This document shows positions 19,715 to 32,234 of a stretch of 64,000 bases of DNA, piece after piece (the stretch's first letter is position 1; every line of letters starts with the position of its first letter). The translations under genes were made by a program, and so were the position numbers. Origin of the DNA: Lobulomyces angularis (lineage: Eukaryota > Chytridiomycota > Chytridiomycetes > Lobulomycetales > Lobulomycetaceae); contig JADHYX010000028.1 in assembly GCA_027604685.1 (NCBI GenBank), forward strand, positions 33,304 to 97,303, in the 5' to 3' direction. Under the pieces are notes generated by a model. That model had not been told where the DNA came from. It saw only the letters and a program-made list of their open reading frames with translations, and searched no databases.

Positions 19715-22693
19715 CTACATTAATGCTGTGTTTGCTTTATTGTTTTTTATAACCAAAAACTGACTTGTATTTGGTGCTGGGTTAACTTTGCATGATTCTT
19801 CAATTTTAGTAATTTTTTCCTCAATTTTCTCTATTCTTGTTGATATTCCTTCTATATGAAGTAAAATTTTTTTTAAACTCAAGTTGTCGTTTTTGTTTCT
19901 TTCTTCAAATTTTCCTAACTTTGATTCAATTTTTTCCAGATTAACAAAGATTTTTTCAATTAACGCACAATCTAGACTAGTAGCAGACTTCGCATCCTCC
20001 CCTATCACTTTTACAGTGACGGTTTCAACTTCTTTGTTCTTGTCCGAACAAAAGGAGCCATTACTAACATTGGTAGGAGAATCAGATAGAAAAACGTTTG
20101 GCAAAATAGAATGAGAATGGGACCTTTGGTGAGCAGCAATTTTTGGAGTGACTAAAAGTGCTTTAGTTGATATACCACCAAACAGATCAGCTGTGATCGC
20201 CATAGATTGTCTTCTAGAGTTGGCCGCTCCAGCCCTTCTGGGATTCAATTCATCCACTTTTAAACTTGTTTGGCCAACACTGTCTCTAGTGGTGTCAAAT
20301 GACGAAATTCCATTAATTGATATGTCTGGAACATCAAGGATGATAGTAGATTTATTGTGATCAAAAGATTGTCGCTTTGGTGGATTCTTCTTTGGAGGAG
20401 ATGCGACAGGCTTAATCCCATTTAAATTTAAATACTGCATAACTTGCCCTGGTACCAATGCCAGCACCTTGTAGTTAAAAGAATTTAGTTGCAGAAATAT
20501 TATAGTGTCTATATAATTAAACTTGACTATGTAAACTTACTGAGTGTGTGACAATTTCTCCAGTAACTAACTCAAAGTCGCTGGTTGGGACAAACTGAGC
20601 AATTTCCCTTTGGGCAGTCTCACCTAAACTATTTTTAAGTAACCCATTTTCAGATTCTAAATTAAAAAACTCTTGTAAATCACAACTTCCTACTCCCACT
20701 ACTATTATGGAAAATGGAAGCACTGAAGCTTGTACTATGGAATTTATTGTTTCCGTAATATTTTGGTCGGAACCATCTAAGTGAAAATTAAATGAAACTG
20801 TTAAAGCTGTAAAAAAGTACTTGTTAAAATAAGAAGAACAGTGTAACAAACTTCATCAATTTCTGCAATAGCTTGATTTTTTTTCTCAATTATGTTTTTA
20901 GAAATTTTTTTAATTAAAGCAGTGAAGTCTAATGTTTTTGTTAAAGTTTGTTAAGTAATATGTAAGTACAATTATAGAACCTCTTTGATGCCCTTTTTTA
21001 ACTTTGGGTAAGGAAGCGTGAAATGCTTCCGCTAAGCCAGCAGCACCTATACAATCATGCTAGTGATTTCAATGCCAAGATAAAAAATATAAAAGAATAA
21101 ACAACTTACATTTTTCCCATTTCCATTTAGTAAAAAATATGGATTTAAAGGGGCTCTAGCACCGAATCCAAAAAATGTAATGGATTTCTCATCAACATAA
21201 TCTTCAAAAATTTTTGCTGGAAAATATAAAACAAAAATTATTTCTGGTATTGTGGTTAAGAATTTTTATACCAACTGAAGTAGCTATATCCAAAACTTTT
21301 TCATCTGAATATTCCTCTAATATAATTAAAAAAATTTAATATGATGCTATAACTTAAATTTTAAAATTTACCGTCGTCTGACTCAGCAAAACACATTGCA
21401 ACACAGAGCTCTAATTTCAGCCCCCCAGTTATATAATCTAAAAAACTTGATGCTCTTTTAATTTCTGCCTTTGTAATTTTCAGTAATCCACCTTTAGTTA
21501 AAATTTATTAACTTAAAAAAACCCTTTAAAAGTAATTACTGTTTTTGTATCCTAAAACTATTCCAGAAGCTTGTCCGGACTTCGTGACTCTTTTTTTATC
21601 ATTTATAATGTCGATTTCTTCACCAATAGATAACAAAAGTTCTTTTAAGGAAGCCTAGGATAGAATTCAGATTAATAAAATACAAAAGCTATTTTCTATA
21701 CATACATGTACACTTCCTATCAACTCCGGTGCCTTTTTATTATGATCATTGTACACATCTATTTTCAGTTGCCTCTCCCTGTCGCATTCACAAAGGTCCC
21801 ATAAATTAATTTCAATAGGAGCCCAATGAGGTTCTACAGTTTTAGGCATTGAAGGTGATCTATAAACTTCATGCAACAATCCATTTTCCTTATAATAAGA
21901 AATAACGTAAAAAGGGTCGCTTTTTCCAAAAAACCCTTTGTTATCTAATTTTCTTCCTTGAAATTGAAGACTAAAAGAGAAACCAAAAATTAATGTTTTT
22001 TTTTCTTATTGCAATTTCATACCTAACCATACTGTGCTCATTTTCAACTTCCACTCCTGAGACCTTAATTGTACCAGAAACTTGACTTCCGGGTAAATAA
22101 ATATTTCTAACAATTGATTTTCCATGGGAGCAAATTATGCTTGATAATAGAATTTCTGATGAGCCCAATCTATCGTATTCATTTTCTTGTGTTTGAGCAC
22201 TCTTCACATCAACAACAACAAAACTTAATAAAAAGATAAAAAAAACCTAGTATTAATATATACAGTAGTGGCTGCTCATCCTCAAAAAAATAATCTACTA
22301 AAAAAGTCTTATTGAACTAAAATAAATGTATTTTATATAATTAGAAAATAAGTATGTTTTTAACTTTCAAACCGTAGGATTAAAGTTTCCTGATTATAAA
22401 ATATATAATATAATATAAAAATTATTAATATATTATTTCAATTAGTTGGCGGTTTATAATAAAATATTGTACCTTGTACAATCTCACTTCTCCCGTTTTC
22501 AATCCATTCATCCGGATTCACGGGAGATTTTGTATACAACATTATCATTGGAAATAAATTCCCTAGTGCATTCTGAGTAACAAGATTTCTGTCGGGAAAA
22601 AATCAGTACACTTTTTTGCAGTAAGTAAATACTGTACCTGCAAGAGACCTTTAACTCAATTACCGCAGAATTATGATTACTTATTGAAGTCAT
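19715..22693 (-). CDS. CPNE: second copine, degenerate C2A and MIDAS, coiled-coil tail
   Basis: Fourteen minus-strand exons: 22693-22638, 22588-22473, 22389-22373, 22316-22264, 22223-22023, 21970-21706, 21654-21540, 21491-21372, 21316-21272, 21216-21110, 21059-20981, 20928-20821, 20776-20541 and 20467-19715; 756 residues with all joins in frame. C2A: NFNPTFNKTFLVDYFFEDEQ, built partly from a 17-base exon. C2B: FFGKSDPFYVISYY and LIGSVH. vWA: SFLDYITGGLKL, FGFGARAPL, SVLPFSIIVVGVG, REIAQFV, then VPGQVMQYL. Where copines have IDFTASNG this copy has AMCFAESDD, and LTDG is LTNG, so two metal-site positions are lost. The C2A calcium loop also lacks acids. The tail of about 250 residues is disordered, then forms a predicted coiled coil (LVNLEKIESKLGKFEER region, then ISTRIEKIEEKITKIEE). 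It is a tandem relative of the copine at 16.3-19.2 kb. Confidence 0.87.
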
Positions 22694-24110
22694 TCCTATT
22701 TTGACTCTTTAATTTTCAATATTTACTCTTATGACAGCAAACTTATTTGGAAAAAATCAATTATAAAATTATTAAATAAATAAATAGAAAGATTTTTTAA
22801 CCCAAAAAAAAAAAAAAATTAAAAAACCAAAAAACAAGTTTAGCCAATCAAAAAATAAAAGTGGAATGGAAAGTTGTAAATTATAATATTGAGTAATTAA
22901 AAAATAAAAAACTACTTAATTTCTACAGAGCGAATGCTTTCTGTAAAATAAAACATCAAAACTGTAATATTACATAAAAACGAATAAAAAACATTAAATG
23001 GAAGAGATTATAGATTTAAAACACAACCAAAGTTTCCAAATTCCAGCTACAATGTGCTAATCGTGATTTAATTTTTTACTTCTTTTCACTAATTTTACAT
23101 AAAAAGTAAAAAGAAACCACATATATTAATATTTTTTTGTTAATTCAATTCATCCACAGTAATATTTTTAATCATATCTACAACCATAGCTTTTTTGTTA
23201 TTCGTTGAAGATAAAATTTATTTCTACAAATAATTCTTATTTTTCAAGTTCATTACTAAAAAACTCATTTCTCCTTACAATATTAAAAAATATTCACCAA
23301 TTTAATACAAAATAAAATAATTCAGCAACTTACAGTGCTTAATTGATTAAATTGTAAAATGGATTGCTGAAATTTTGCAACAACATATAGTTATAAAAAT
23401 ATGCGTTAAAATAATACTCCAATGATATCAGTTTGGCTAAAGAGAACTTTGGTCTGTTTACAACCTATTAATCAAAAAGGGTATATAAATTAAGGATAGT
23501 ACGCTCCTAGCACATGAATGTGTGCAGTTTTGTTTCAGGAAGTTCAGTGAGTTCCCATCGTTTTATAGAATGCTTTAAGTTTTTTTTTTGTGATATACGT
23601 AGTTACTTGGTTCCAATTGAAATAGGTTTCATAAAATAAAAAATGCCACTTTGGCCACTTTGATTGATGTATTAACTTATCGTTATATCTATTGTAGGGG
23701 AAAATTAACTTCTTATTTGAGTACTAGAAAATTATTGTCTGTTTGTTGTTTGTTGAGTTAAAAAAGTAATTAAAGACAAAATAAAACCATTCTTGTGATA
23801 TATTGATGATTTAACTATCTTTTGTAACAAACTTGTTATTCAAAAGAATTCTTGCTGACTTGCGTTGTCGAAACAATTGTAGTTTCAAAGTAAAGTTAGA
23901 GACAAACCTAATACTGGATATAATGTGAAATTTATAATATAGCATCATTTAGTTTTAAAATTTACATTATTATTTTTTGACCTTATTTTTTTTTCTTCAT
24001 TTTCTTAAAATTTTTATCCTATTTTTATTATATTTTTATAAATAAATTCTTAGTACCTAAGTTAATACTTGGAATTCTATACAATCAAAAATTAGATTAT
24101 AGCTGAATAA
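22694..24110. other. 1.4-kb divergent intergenic region, no gene seen
   Basis: This is the longest gene-free stretch in the window, lying between divergently transcribed genes. It contains poly-A/T runs and no ORF of interest. I looked for tRNA-like folds, simple repeats and transposon relics and could not support any. Confidence 0.5.
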
Positions 24111-24782
24111 ATGTCAATTGAAATTAGATTTGGAGGAAAAGAAGACATTCCGTTTATCTTGGAAATGGTTTAAATACCATTCAAATATTGTTTGGTAATA
24201 ATTAATTTAAGATCTATGAGCTGGCCGTTTATGAGAAATTAGAAGATCAGGTTAAAGCAACTAGGGGTTGATTTTATTTATTTATTATTTTAACTATTTC
24301 TGTTTTTAGAAATTTTAGAAAAATCTTTATTTCCTGCGGATAACTCCAAAGTTGTAGCTGAAGTATTAATTGCAAGTTTAGATAATAGAAATGTGGGATT
24401 TTCTTTATTTTTTCATAATTTTTCAACTTGGACTGGAAAAAAAGGTAACTAATTCTTTTTAGAGAAACTTCAAGCCAAATGTTGTTTTAGGGTTGTACCT
24501 GGAAGATCTTTATGTTAAGCAAGATTGTAGAGGGAAAGGGATAGGAAAAGCATTGTTAGTAAAATTAGCAAAGATAGCGGGTATAAGCTAACTTTCAGAT
24601 GTCATTTATTTTTTGAGGTAGTTGATAGAAATTGTGGGCGATTTGAATGGTCTGCTTTAGATTGGAATACTCCAGCAATTAACTTTTACAAGTCAATGGG
24701 TGCAATTACAATGGATGGATGGACCACATTTAGATTAACTGGTGATAGCTTAAATACAGTGGCGAGTTTAGACAAATATTAA
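24111..24782 (+). CDS. GNAT N-acetyltransferase, SSAT-like
   Basis: Five exons, 24111-24167, 24212-24266, 24310-24444, 24491-24580 and 24622-24782, encode 165 residues. The fold is a complete GNAT: strand 1 with EIRFGGKEDIPFILEMI, YELAVYEKL, GFSLFFHNFSTWTGKKGLYLEDLYV, the acetyl-CoA loop CRGKGIGKALL, and DWNTPAINFYKSMGA near the end. The FSTWTGKKGLYLEDLYV strand pair, followed by the Q/RxxGxG/A loop and the WNxPAxxFY block, is shared with spermidine/spermine and thialysine acetyltransferases (SAT1/SAT2 type). I therefore infer acetylation of a polyamine or a lysine analogue in the cytosol. Substrate choice cannot be settled from sequence alone. Confidence 0.85.
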
Positions 24783-24922
24783 ACTACGTTACAATATAGC
24801 CTTTGTTTTAATTTAACCTTTATTGATTCTAAAATATATAATATTTATCAAAAATTGAAAGTGTGAAAGTGCTTTTTTTGGAAATTTTTTACTAAAAAAA
24901 AAATTAGAAATAGTTTTATTAG

Positions 24923-26623
24923 ATGGTTTTTAATTTAGACTTTTATATCTCAGAACTTTATAACAGACAGCTTCTAAGTGAGATCATTATAAAGGAATTA
25001 TGTGAAAAAGTTAAAGAAGTTTTAGTTTTAGAGGTGAGAACTTAATAGTTTTGTTCAACCTTTCATTTTTTTCTTTATGAACAGTCAAATGTAAAAAATG
25101 TTAAAACACCAGTAACGTTAGGTAAACGTTAATTCTTATAAAAACTAATTTTTTCTTTCAAACTTATAGTTGGAGATATTCATGGTAATTTTACAGTTTC
25201 TTTCATAATTTGCAAGCAATACCAACAAATATTGCAATATTTGCCTAATGATATATATTTATAACTATACCTCTATTGTTTAAAAGAATAACAAAGTTTT
25301 TTTATTTTTCTAGGACAATTTTATGATTTACTGGAAATTTTTAGAATCGGAGGATTTCCACCAGACACTAATTACATATTTCTAGGTATTTTATGTTTAG
25401 CAAATAATGCTGATTTTAATTTACAAAACTACAAAATACGCAGGTGATTATGTGGATAGAGGATATTATAGTGTAGAAACAATTGCATTATTAGTAAGTT
25501 TAAAATTAAGATACCCTGAAAGAATTACTTTAGTTAGAGGAAATCACGAAACAAGAGCAGTAACGCAAACTTATGGATTTTACACTGAATGTTTAACAAA
25601 ATATGGAAATATCAAAGTGTGGGAGTATTTTACTGATTTATTTGACTATTTTTTGTTGGGAGTTGTTATTGATAATAAAATATTTTGCGTACATGGTGGT
25701 TTGAGGTATTTTTTATTTTTATTTTTTTGAGTTACGATAACTTTTTCCAATTAAATCAGCCCTTCATTGCACACTTTAGATCAAATAAGGGTAATTGAGA
25801 GGTTTAAAGAAATACCGCACGAAGGGGCTATGGCAGACTTAGTCTGTAAATATATAAATCAGTAAACCTACAATTCACATTTTTAATATACAGGGTCGGA
25901 TCCAGTACCGCAAATGCAGCAGTTCTTGGATGATTCAAAAAGCGAATTTTCAATATCACCAAGGTAATTAAAGAAAAAATACATTTAATTTAATTTTGTT
26001 TTATTTTTTTTTGATTTAGAGGTGCTGGTTATTTATTTGGTTCGAATGTTACTGGCCGATTTTTATATCAAAATAATTTAGATCATATTTGCAGAGCTCA
26101 TGTGAGCTAACAAAAAAATTTAATTTTAACATATTAATGCTTAATTTTAGCAATTATGTATGGAAGGGTATCAAGTTCTCTTTGGAGATTCCTTAAGTAC
26201 TGTCTGGAGGTATTTTTAAATATAATGCTTTACATAGTTTTTTAAATTTGAACAGTGCACCCAATTATTGTTACAGGGCAGGAAATTTAGCATCAGTCCT
26301 TGAAATTGATACCTGCCTCAATAGAAGGTTTAACGTTTTTGGAGCATGTCCGGATCATCTTAGAGATATTCCTAGAAAAGATGGTAAATTGAACGTTAAC
26401 CTGGGTGAAGATTTCGATGAAAAAGGGGAGGGAGAAGAAAAAAATGTTCATTATTTCAACAAGCCTATGGAAATGAATGTTAACAAAAAATTAAAAAAAA
26501 AATCTAAATTAATAGGAGTACATAACGAAAATTTTACAAACATGGTAAATGTAAAATACTGTGAATTTTTTAAACTTTTGGGTTTTTTAGAAGTCGCCTG
26601 TTATCAATGAATATTTTATGTAG
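24923..26623 (+). CDS. PPP4C: PP2A-family phosphatase catalytic subunit, PP4-like, with C-terminal insert
   Basis: Eleven exons: 24923-25033, 25085-25121, 25170-25184, 25314-25385, 25444-25705, 25760-25845, 25894-25963, 26020-26101, 26151-26209, 26256-26544 and 26591-26623; 371 residues. The metal-binding signatures are intact: GDIHGQ (split by a 15-base exon), GDYVDRG, RGNHE, then [22 protein letters not shown] and [34 protein letters not shown] and [11 protein letters not shown] favour the PP4 branch over PP2A and PP6. The last exon is short and restores the family tail as EYFM, where PP2A/PP4/PP6 end YFL, the leucine that is carboxymethylated. About 45 Lys/Glu/Asn-rich residues are inserted before the tail. 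TAP42, the regulator of such subunits, lies at 61.6 kb. Confidence 0.87.
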
Positions 26624-26773
26624 CTTTTATGCGAAGAAGTCACAATTTTTGTTAGGTTTTATTATCAGAACTGAAAGAATTTTTAATAAAAAAACATTAT
26701 TTTAACTAAATAATGTTTTTTCATAAAATTTTTTTTTATATATTTCTAAGCAGATCGTATTACATGATGATAA

Positions 26774-28492
26774 TTAATTATTTAGAAACTCCTTTTTGAC
26801 TTTTTTTAGTAATTCCTTATCAAAGCTTATTTCCAAAGCCGACATCACAAGAGATACAATGCATGTTAATGTTTTTGAATGAGCTTTTAAACTTTTCGCT
26901 ACTTCCCGAAATGGTTCTGTGTGAATATCTGGGAAAGGTTTTGGGTCATCTTCGTCTACAATGGAAAAAACAGGGTGTATACTTGGTACTACATAAGAAA
27001 CCTAGGGAAAAATAGCTAAAAAATATAAATTTTTGGAATAATTACATTTCCCATATCCGTACTACCTCTCGAAACAGATTCCTGAAATTCTCGTGAGGTG
27101 TAAAGAACCTAAAATAAAGTGTAAATATATTCAGTTTCTTCTACTTACTCCTTGTTTTTCTTGCCATTTCTTAAAAACTGAAGTGATACTATCATTCCTT
27201 TTCACTTCATAAAAGAAGCTGGTAGTGTTTAGCTCAACCTTACAACCTGTTGCATTAGAGCTAGCCTCAAAACATTTATCTAGTCTATCTTTTAAAATTC
27301 TAACTTCAACCTGCACAAAATAATGAGAAAAATAATTTTAAAATTGAATATTACTTGTGTAGGGGAACGGCACATCCACGATGATTTTGTATAATCAGGT
27401 ATGATATTAGGGGCGGCACCTAAATATAAGTACATGAAAATTCATGTGTAAGTTCGTTATTTAAAACCTCCGTAATTAATAATTCCGTGAATCCTTTGAT
27501 AAGGCAAGACTTGCTGTCTTAAGCAAGCAATATTTTGGTAAGCCAAAATTTGAGCGTCCAAGGCATTTGTCCCTAAAATCTATATTTAACCATTCATATG
27601 TACGAAAGCCTAACCATTCCACGGTGAAGCGCTGGCGTGCGCCGCTTTTCCGAAATATTCACAAGTAAAATGTTGTAGTGCCAGAAAATTTGCATAAACG
27701 ATATCCAGACTTCCTGGATGTGCCATCAAAGCAAAATCTATTTAAAGATATAAAATTCAAATAATATCAGATTTACATCAAACCAATTCCTTTAAAGGCA
27801 CCGTTTTCAATAAATATAATTTTTCCTCCTTCACCTGGTTAAAATGCATAAGAAAATAAACATTTGTATTGTGTTTGCAATAAAAAAAATATATATAGGC
27901 AAAAAAATATTGAAAATTAGTTACCTTCTTCTGCAGGACTTCCAAATAATTTTATTTGTAAATTAGTAATACCTAACTCATCTATTACAGATTTGAATAT
28001 CAATGCTGATCCAATACCAGCGATACAAATCAAATTATGCCCACAAGCATGTCTAAATGTTATGAAATTATATAATTTCAATTAATTATTGATGCCGTAC
28101 CCAATTTTCGGTAGTGCATCATACTCTGATAAAAATCCTACAAGATTTCGTAAAAATCAAAAACTGCATTCTTACCTGTTGTAATTATTTTTTCCTTTTC
28201 CTTTATAATATTTTCTGGGGAATATTTGGCAATAAAAGCAGTTTCCATCCCACAAGCAGACCTGGTAACATCAAAACCTTTTTTTTCCAAGAACGAAGTA
28301 AGTAGATTATGAGCAAATTTCTCTTCAAACCCTATTTCAGGATTGCAATGTATCTGTTAAATTAAATAGAAACAATAGTTAAAAAGTAAACTTTTTCCTA
28401 TTTACAGCCAAGGAAATCTCCCTGAGCTCGCTGGAAACCTCAAGCGCTTTTCTCTTAACAAAGTCAAAAATTTGAACATCAATTGCAGACAT
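26774..28492 (-). CDS. PM20D2: M20 family peptidase, PM20D2-like
   Basis: Eleven minus-strand exons: 28492-28406, 28353-28176, 28137-28101, 28052-27925, 27834-27784, 27737-27615, 27572-27468, 27419-27355, 27310-27149, 27108-27046 and 27001-26774; 408 residues, close to the usual length. Visible metal and catalytic sites are [15 protein letters not shown] (Asp and His ligands), GSPAEEGEGGK (catalytic and ligand Glu) and FALMAHPG (His ligand). The dimerisation lid has [11 protein letters not shown], with [21 protein letters not shown] downstream. The ETAFIAKY segment near the start and the order of these blocks fit PM20D2, which hydrolyses beta-alanyl and gamma-aminobutyryl dipeptides, rather than bacterial aminoacylases. 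The enzyme lacks a signal peptide, so a cytosolic location is likely. Confidence 0.86.
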
Positions 28493-29137
28493 TGTGAAAA
28501 TGAATTAGCAAATAAAAAAATCTAAGTTTAGATTTGCGGCAATAATATAGATAACTAGGGTTTTGGAAGCAAGTGTTGTGCTAGTAATGAGATTGAAATT
28601 CTCTTTACAAAATATCTTGATTTTGAATCAGTATTAGAGCGAAATTGGTTTCAATAGTATTGTTTTACATTGACTCAGGATTTTTAACTGATAAACCTGT
28701 GAAATAAGGCTAAAGTAAGTGTTCTTACTAAAAAATGTTGTTGAAATGTTCTAGCTGTTCTAGGCTTCCGACAATAAGTAAATTGTTTATTGTTTTCAGA
28801 ATCAATAAAAGAAGTTGTGTACATTATGCTTGTATGTCCAAATTTTAACTAGTGCTTTATTATGCAGGGTTTTTCCAATTTGTAATTTAACAATTTTTTT
28901 AACACACCTCTTACTTTCGTAATCTCATTCATGAGCTCAACAATTAGTGAAAGAAGGAAAAGTACCAAACCTGAATCCCCAACTAAGCATTTGACCGAGC
29001 AACATGATTTCAAGGAAAAACCAATAAAAAAAATGTAGGAACTTAGATTTTGCATGTTAATAGTGATAATTTAAATTAATTTTTTAAAGCATTTTTTTTA
29101 TTGCAAGCAACTTACTTTAAATAAAGATCTTTTTTAG
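28493..29137. other. divergent intergenic region, probably with an unresolved first exon
   Basis: This region holds the promoters of two divergent genes. The Mpv17-like gene at 29138 lacks an in-frame ATG, so its first exon must lie here. One candidate starts at 28931 (ATG AGC TCA) and can splice from 28961 with the right phase, but the resulting 176-base intron would be unusually long. Confidence 0.4.
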
Positions 29138-29814
29138 ATAGTTACAATTATTTGTTAGAAACTCAACCAACCATAACAAAAATTGTGAGTGCTACCTTAA
29201 TAAGCATATCTTCAGATTTACTTACTCAACAAATTCAAGGAAAGCACATTTTTGATCTCCGTCAAACTTATCTACTTGGATTTTATGCAGCGTTTATTTC
29301 GACACCAATAGCAATTTTTGAAGTATAAACATTTTCTCTACATTATTTTTATTTTTTCATTTAAGTATGGTATTTTAGAAAAAGTATTCAAAGGAAATTC
29401 TTTTCAAACAACCCTTCTTAAAACCATGATTGACCAACGTAAGTCTACTTTTTTTTGGAAATAGCTATAGTAATAACTATTTAAATAGTGTTTTTTACTT
29501 GGATTTACACGATTGCATTTTACAGGTAAAATTTTCCTCAAGCATACTATTTTTAACTATTTTATTTTAATAGCTGGTTAAATTTCAATAATGGAGGATC
29601 TTTAGACTTTGACATTGTTGTTTCAACAGTAAAAGCTGCATGGACTATTTGGCCCATAGCTATGATATTAATTTTTGTAAAGTTATGAATTGAATATTTT
29701 CTCTTAACTCATTCTTATTAGACTTTTGTACCAAGCAAGTTAAGGCTATTAGCAGCAAATTTTGTTGGATTTGGTTGGGGAATGTATCAAAGTATGTTGT
29801 TGGAAGGTTTATAG
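29138..29814 (+). CDS. Mpv17/PMP22 family membrane protein (first exon unresolved)
   Basis: Exons 29138-29322, 29366-29438, 29489-29525, 29574-29676 and 29722-29814 join in frame. The frame is closed upstream without an ATG, so a short first exon is missing. The protein shows the family plan of four hydrophobic segments: YNYLLETQPTITKIV, DLRQTYLLGFYAAFISTPIA, TMIDQLFFTWIYTIAFY and a C-terminal block (AAWTIWPIAMILIFTFVPSKLRLLAANFVGFGWGMYQS in outline). The Trp-Pro start and the FVPSKLR...W..YQS ending are the signature of Mpv17, Sym1 and PXMP2, which sit in the mitochondrial inner membrane or the peroxisome and form or regulate channels. Which organelle applies cannot be told. Confidence 0.8.
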
Positions 29815-30131
29815 CTATAGTTGGTCATCTGTTAATGTCTATTCTATTATCTTTTTTTTTGCAAAATTTATTTACATATTATTTAAATTTTTGTGACTTT
29901 ATGTTTAAACATTTCCATCACTCATATTTTTTAAGTTTTGTAGTAGTAAATATTTTCAAATATGAAGTTAGTTTGTTTTTTACAATTTAAAAAAAAAATT
30001 TTGATTGCCATTACAACAATAGCAATAGATTACTTTGAAAAATTAAAAATAATATTTATATATTCTTATCCTAACAAATTGAAAATTGAATATTTACTTA
30101 ACAAAGTTATTGAATCTGCTTTAATTATAAT
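29815..30131. other. convergent spacer, no gene seen
   Basis: Between facing stop codons. A minor open frame on the plus strand is hydrophobic only because it is T-rich, and has no family features. Confidence 0.5.
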
Positions 30132-31411
30132 TTAAGTAAAATCTTCTAGTGAACTTGGGTCGGAGATTGATTTTTTTACTCTTAAAAGTAAAGTAGTCTT
30201 CCAATTATCCAACTTGGTCATTTTATCGAAATCAAAAACAACATTTGTGAATTGCTCTACATCCTGATTTTCTAATGCATCTAGCAGATCCTTTGTGAAT
30301 TAAAAAAATTAGCTTTGATAAAATTTCTATTTTTTTACATTTAACAATTTAAATTCTCTAGTTCCTTCAAAGGTCATATCCATTGCTCTATATCTATCTA
30401 AAGCCTGTCTAGCATTGATGTAATCCTAAAACTTATAAGTAAAATTGGGAATAAATTTACCTGGGTGCACAAGATACAAATTCCAGCCTTCAATAGGTAA
30501 TCCCTCACACTCCATTTTGTTAAATTGTTTTCCATACTTTGTTTAGCTACTTGTTCAAATTTTTCTATCGCTTTTTGATATTGTTCCAAATGCGCTGCGA
30601 GATTGGCTGCTTTTAATTGACAGGCGCTAGCTTGACTGTATTTCCAATAAAATAGTCACCAAATTTTATTTGATGATTAAGATTCCATTGATTAAGATGA
30701 TATTTAATTTAAATTATATTATACGCATTGCTATCTTCTCCGCTAAACCACTCTGCAGCAAGCTCGTATGCATTCAAACTCTTTTCAAAATTTTCTAAAT
30801 CCACCTCATAGATTTCTGCAATTTGCTTTTGATTAGTTGCCGCTGCTTGGAATCTCCTGTCATTAATCAAAAGATTGTAATGAAATTAAAATTTTGGTTT
30901 TACAAACGATAAAACCAATCATACCCTCTTTCACTTAAAATTCCAACAGCAAGACTTAAAGCATCCACACTTTCTTGAGGATAGCCTTTTTTGAATGCTT
31001 TAGAAGCGTTGATATAACTTGAACTAGCCTCATCTTTTTCACCAGCTTTTAAGCAACAGTCTGCTTGTTTTAAGAAACAATCACCAGCTTCTTTTAACTT
31101 TTTTTGAAGCTTGAATTGATTAGCCGCTTTCGTATAAAGTTCTGCTGCTTCATCTAACTTATTCTGTCCAAACCAACCTAGTTAAAGAAGTATTAGGTAG
31201 AAGGAAATATTTAAACTTGAAAATTTAAAAGAATAAATTATGTTAAATCAACAAATTTTAAAAGCAGTAAATTCAGAAAGTGAAAATTGTCTGTGAATCA
31301 TACCTTTGTACGAGTGAGCTTTTTCCGCTTCCTACAACAAAAATTTTAATTCTAATAAGAGTAAACAACAATTTGTCTTACTGCTAATATTTTATAGGGA
31401 TCTTCATTCAT
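30132..31411 (-). CDS. SEC17: alpha-SNAP / Sec17
   Basis: Seven minus-strand exons, 31411-31382, 31331-31304, 31177-30925, 30856-30725, 30635-30461, 30425-30339 and 30290-30132, encode 287 residues, the normal family length. The protein consists of antiparallel TPR-like helical pairs: AAELYTKAANQFKLQKKLKEA, ADCCLKAGEKDEAS, YPQESVDALSLAVGIL, YELAAEWFSGEDSNAQAS and LEQYQKAIEKFEQVA in order. It ends with the conserved tail DNWKTTLLLRVKKSI, the segment that stimulates NSF/Sec18. Alpha-SNAP recruits NSF to spent SNARE complexes so that they can be taken apart on secretory membranes. The start is ten codons before the first intron and matches the family N-terminus (A.A.KKA.S..GWFG). Confidence 0.92.
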
Positions 31412-32234
31412 GTTTTAGGCTGACTTTTCGACGAATAAATAAATTATTTTTTTTTGTTAAACGAAAAAAAAATTTGAACTTCAATTTTTCTATTTTTTAA
31501 AAAAAATTTTTCCCAACAAAAACTCTTGGTTAATTTTAAAACTACTAAAACAAGTGTTTTTAATTCATTCTTAACATCTGATACTAAGATAATTTAATTG
31601 GTAATTATTCGGTGTTTTTTACGAAAAGTCAGTGATTTTAGCAAAGAATATTAAATATTGGTTTTATTCAAACTCCTCTTAACGAAGTAACTCATGTGAT
31701 AATGTTATTATTTTCTCCATTAACTATTGCCAAGTTAAGATCGTTCGGTTTACATATCACAAAACGCCATAAACCTATGGATTTACAGATATATTCTGTG
31801 AAATACAAAAAATTTGGGATGCCTGCTTGATCTAAAGCAGTCAGTTTTTTAAATGATCACTTGAATAACAACTTAAACGACAATTTTCTGAGTAGACGTT
31901 TTACACCAAAGTCACAAAGAATGACAGCTAATCTCTGGTAAATCAGGAGAGAAATTCATGCTGTGAAACTTTTTGTTGTTTCATAAAACTTTACATACAA
32001 TAAACTAAAGTTCAAGATTTTAAGTTTCAAGTAACAATAACTGTTATTAAAGTTTATTGTTGTTGATTCGGTCACATTACCTACTTTTAAAGCAAAACTC
32101 TTCTGTTTTTTATCATTATTTGCTGACTCCATCGAAAAAGGAAAGAAAAAATTTTGTTTTAAAAAACAATAAATTTCTAAAAGATAGTTAAATAATTTTG
32201 ACGAAAATTACTTGAAATATAAATTTATTCTTTT
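31412..32234. other. divergent intergenic region, no gene seen
   Basis: Promoter-containing stretch of 820 bases between divergent genes. Between about 31.7 and 32.0 kb the composition is a little less A/T-rich, but no coding frame, RNA fold or repeat is supported. Confidence 0.45.

Noticed and set aside
21060..21110. Apparent one-base shift between two exons of the second copine
   Set aside because: Using the acceptor at 21060 instead of the one 17 bases downstream gives HDCIGAAG in frame, so no shift is needed.
28849..29055. 68-residue minus-strand hydrophobic ORF
   Set aside because: No family features or splice context, and it lies where the first exon of the Mpv17-like gene must be on the other strand.
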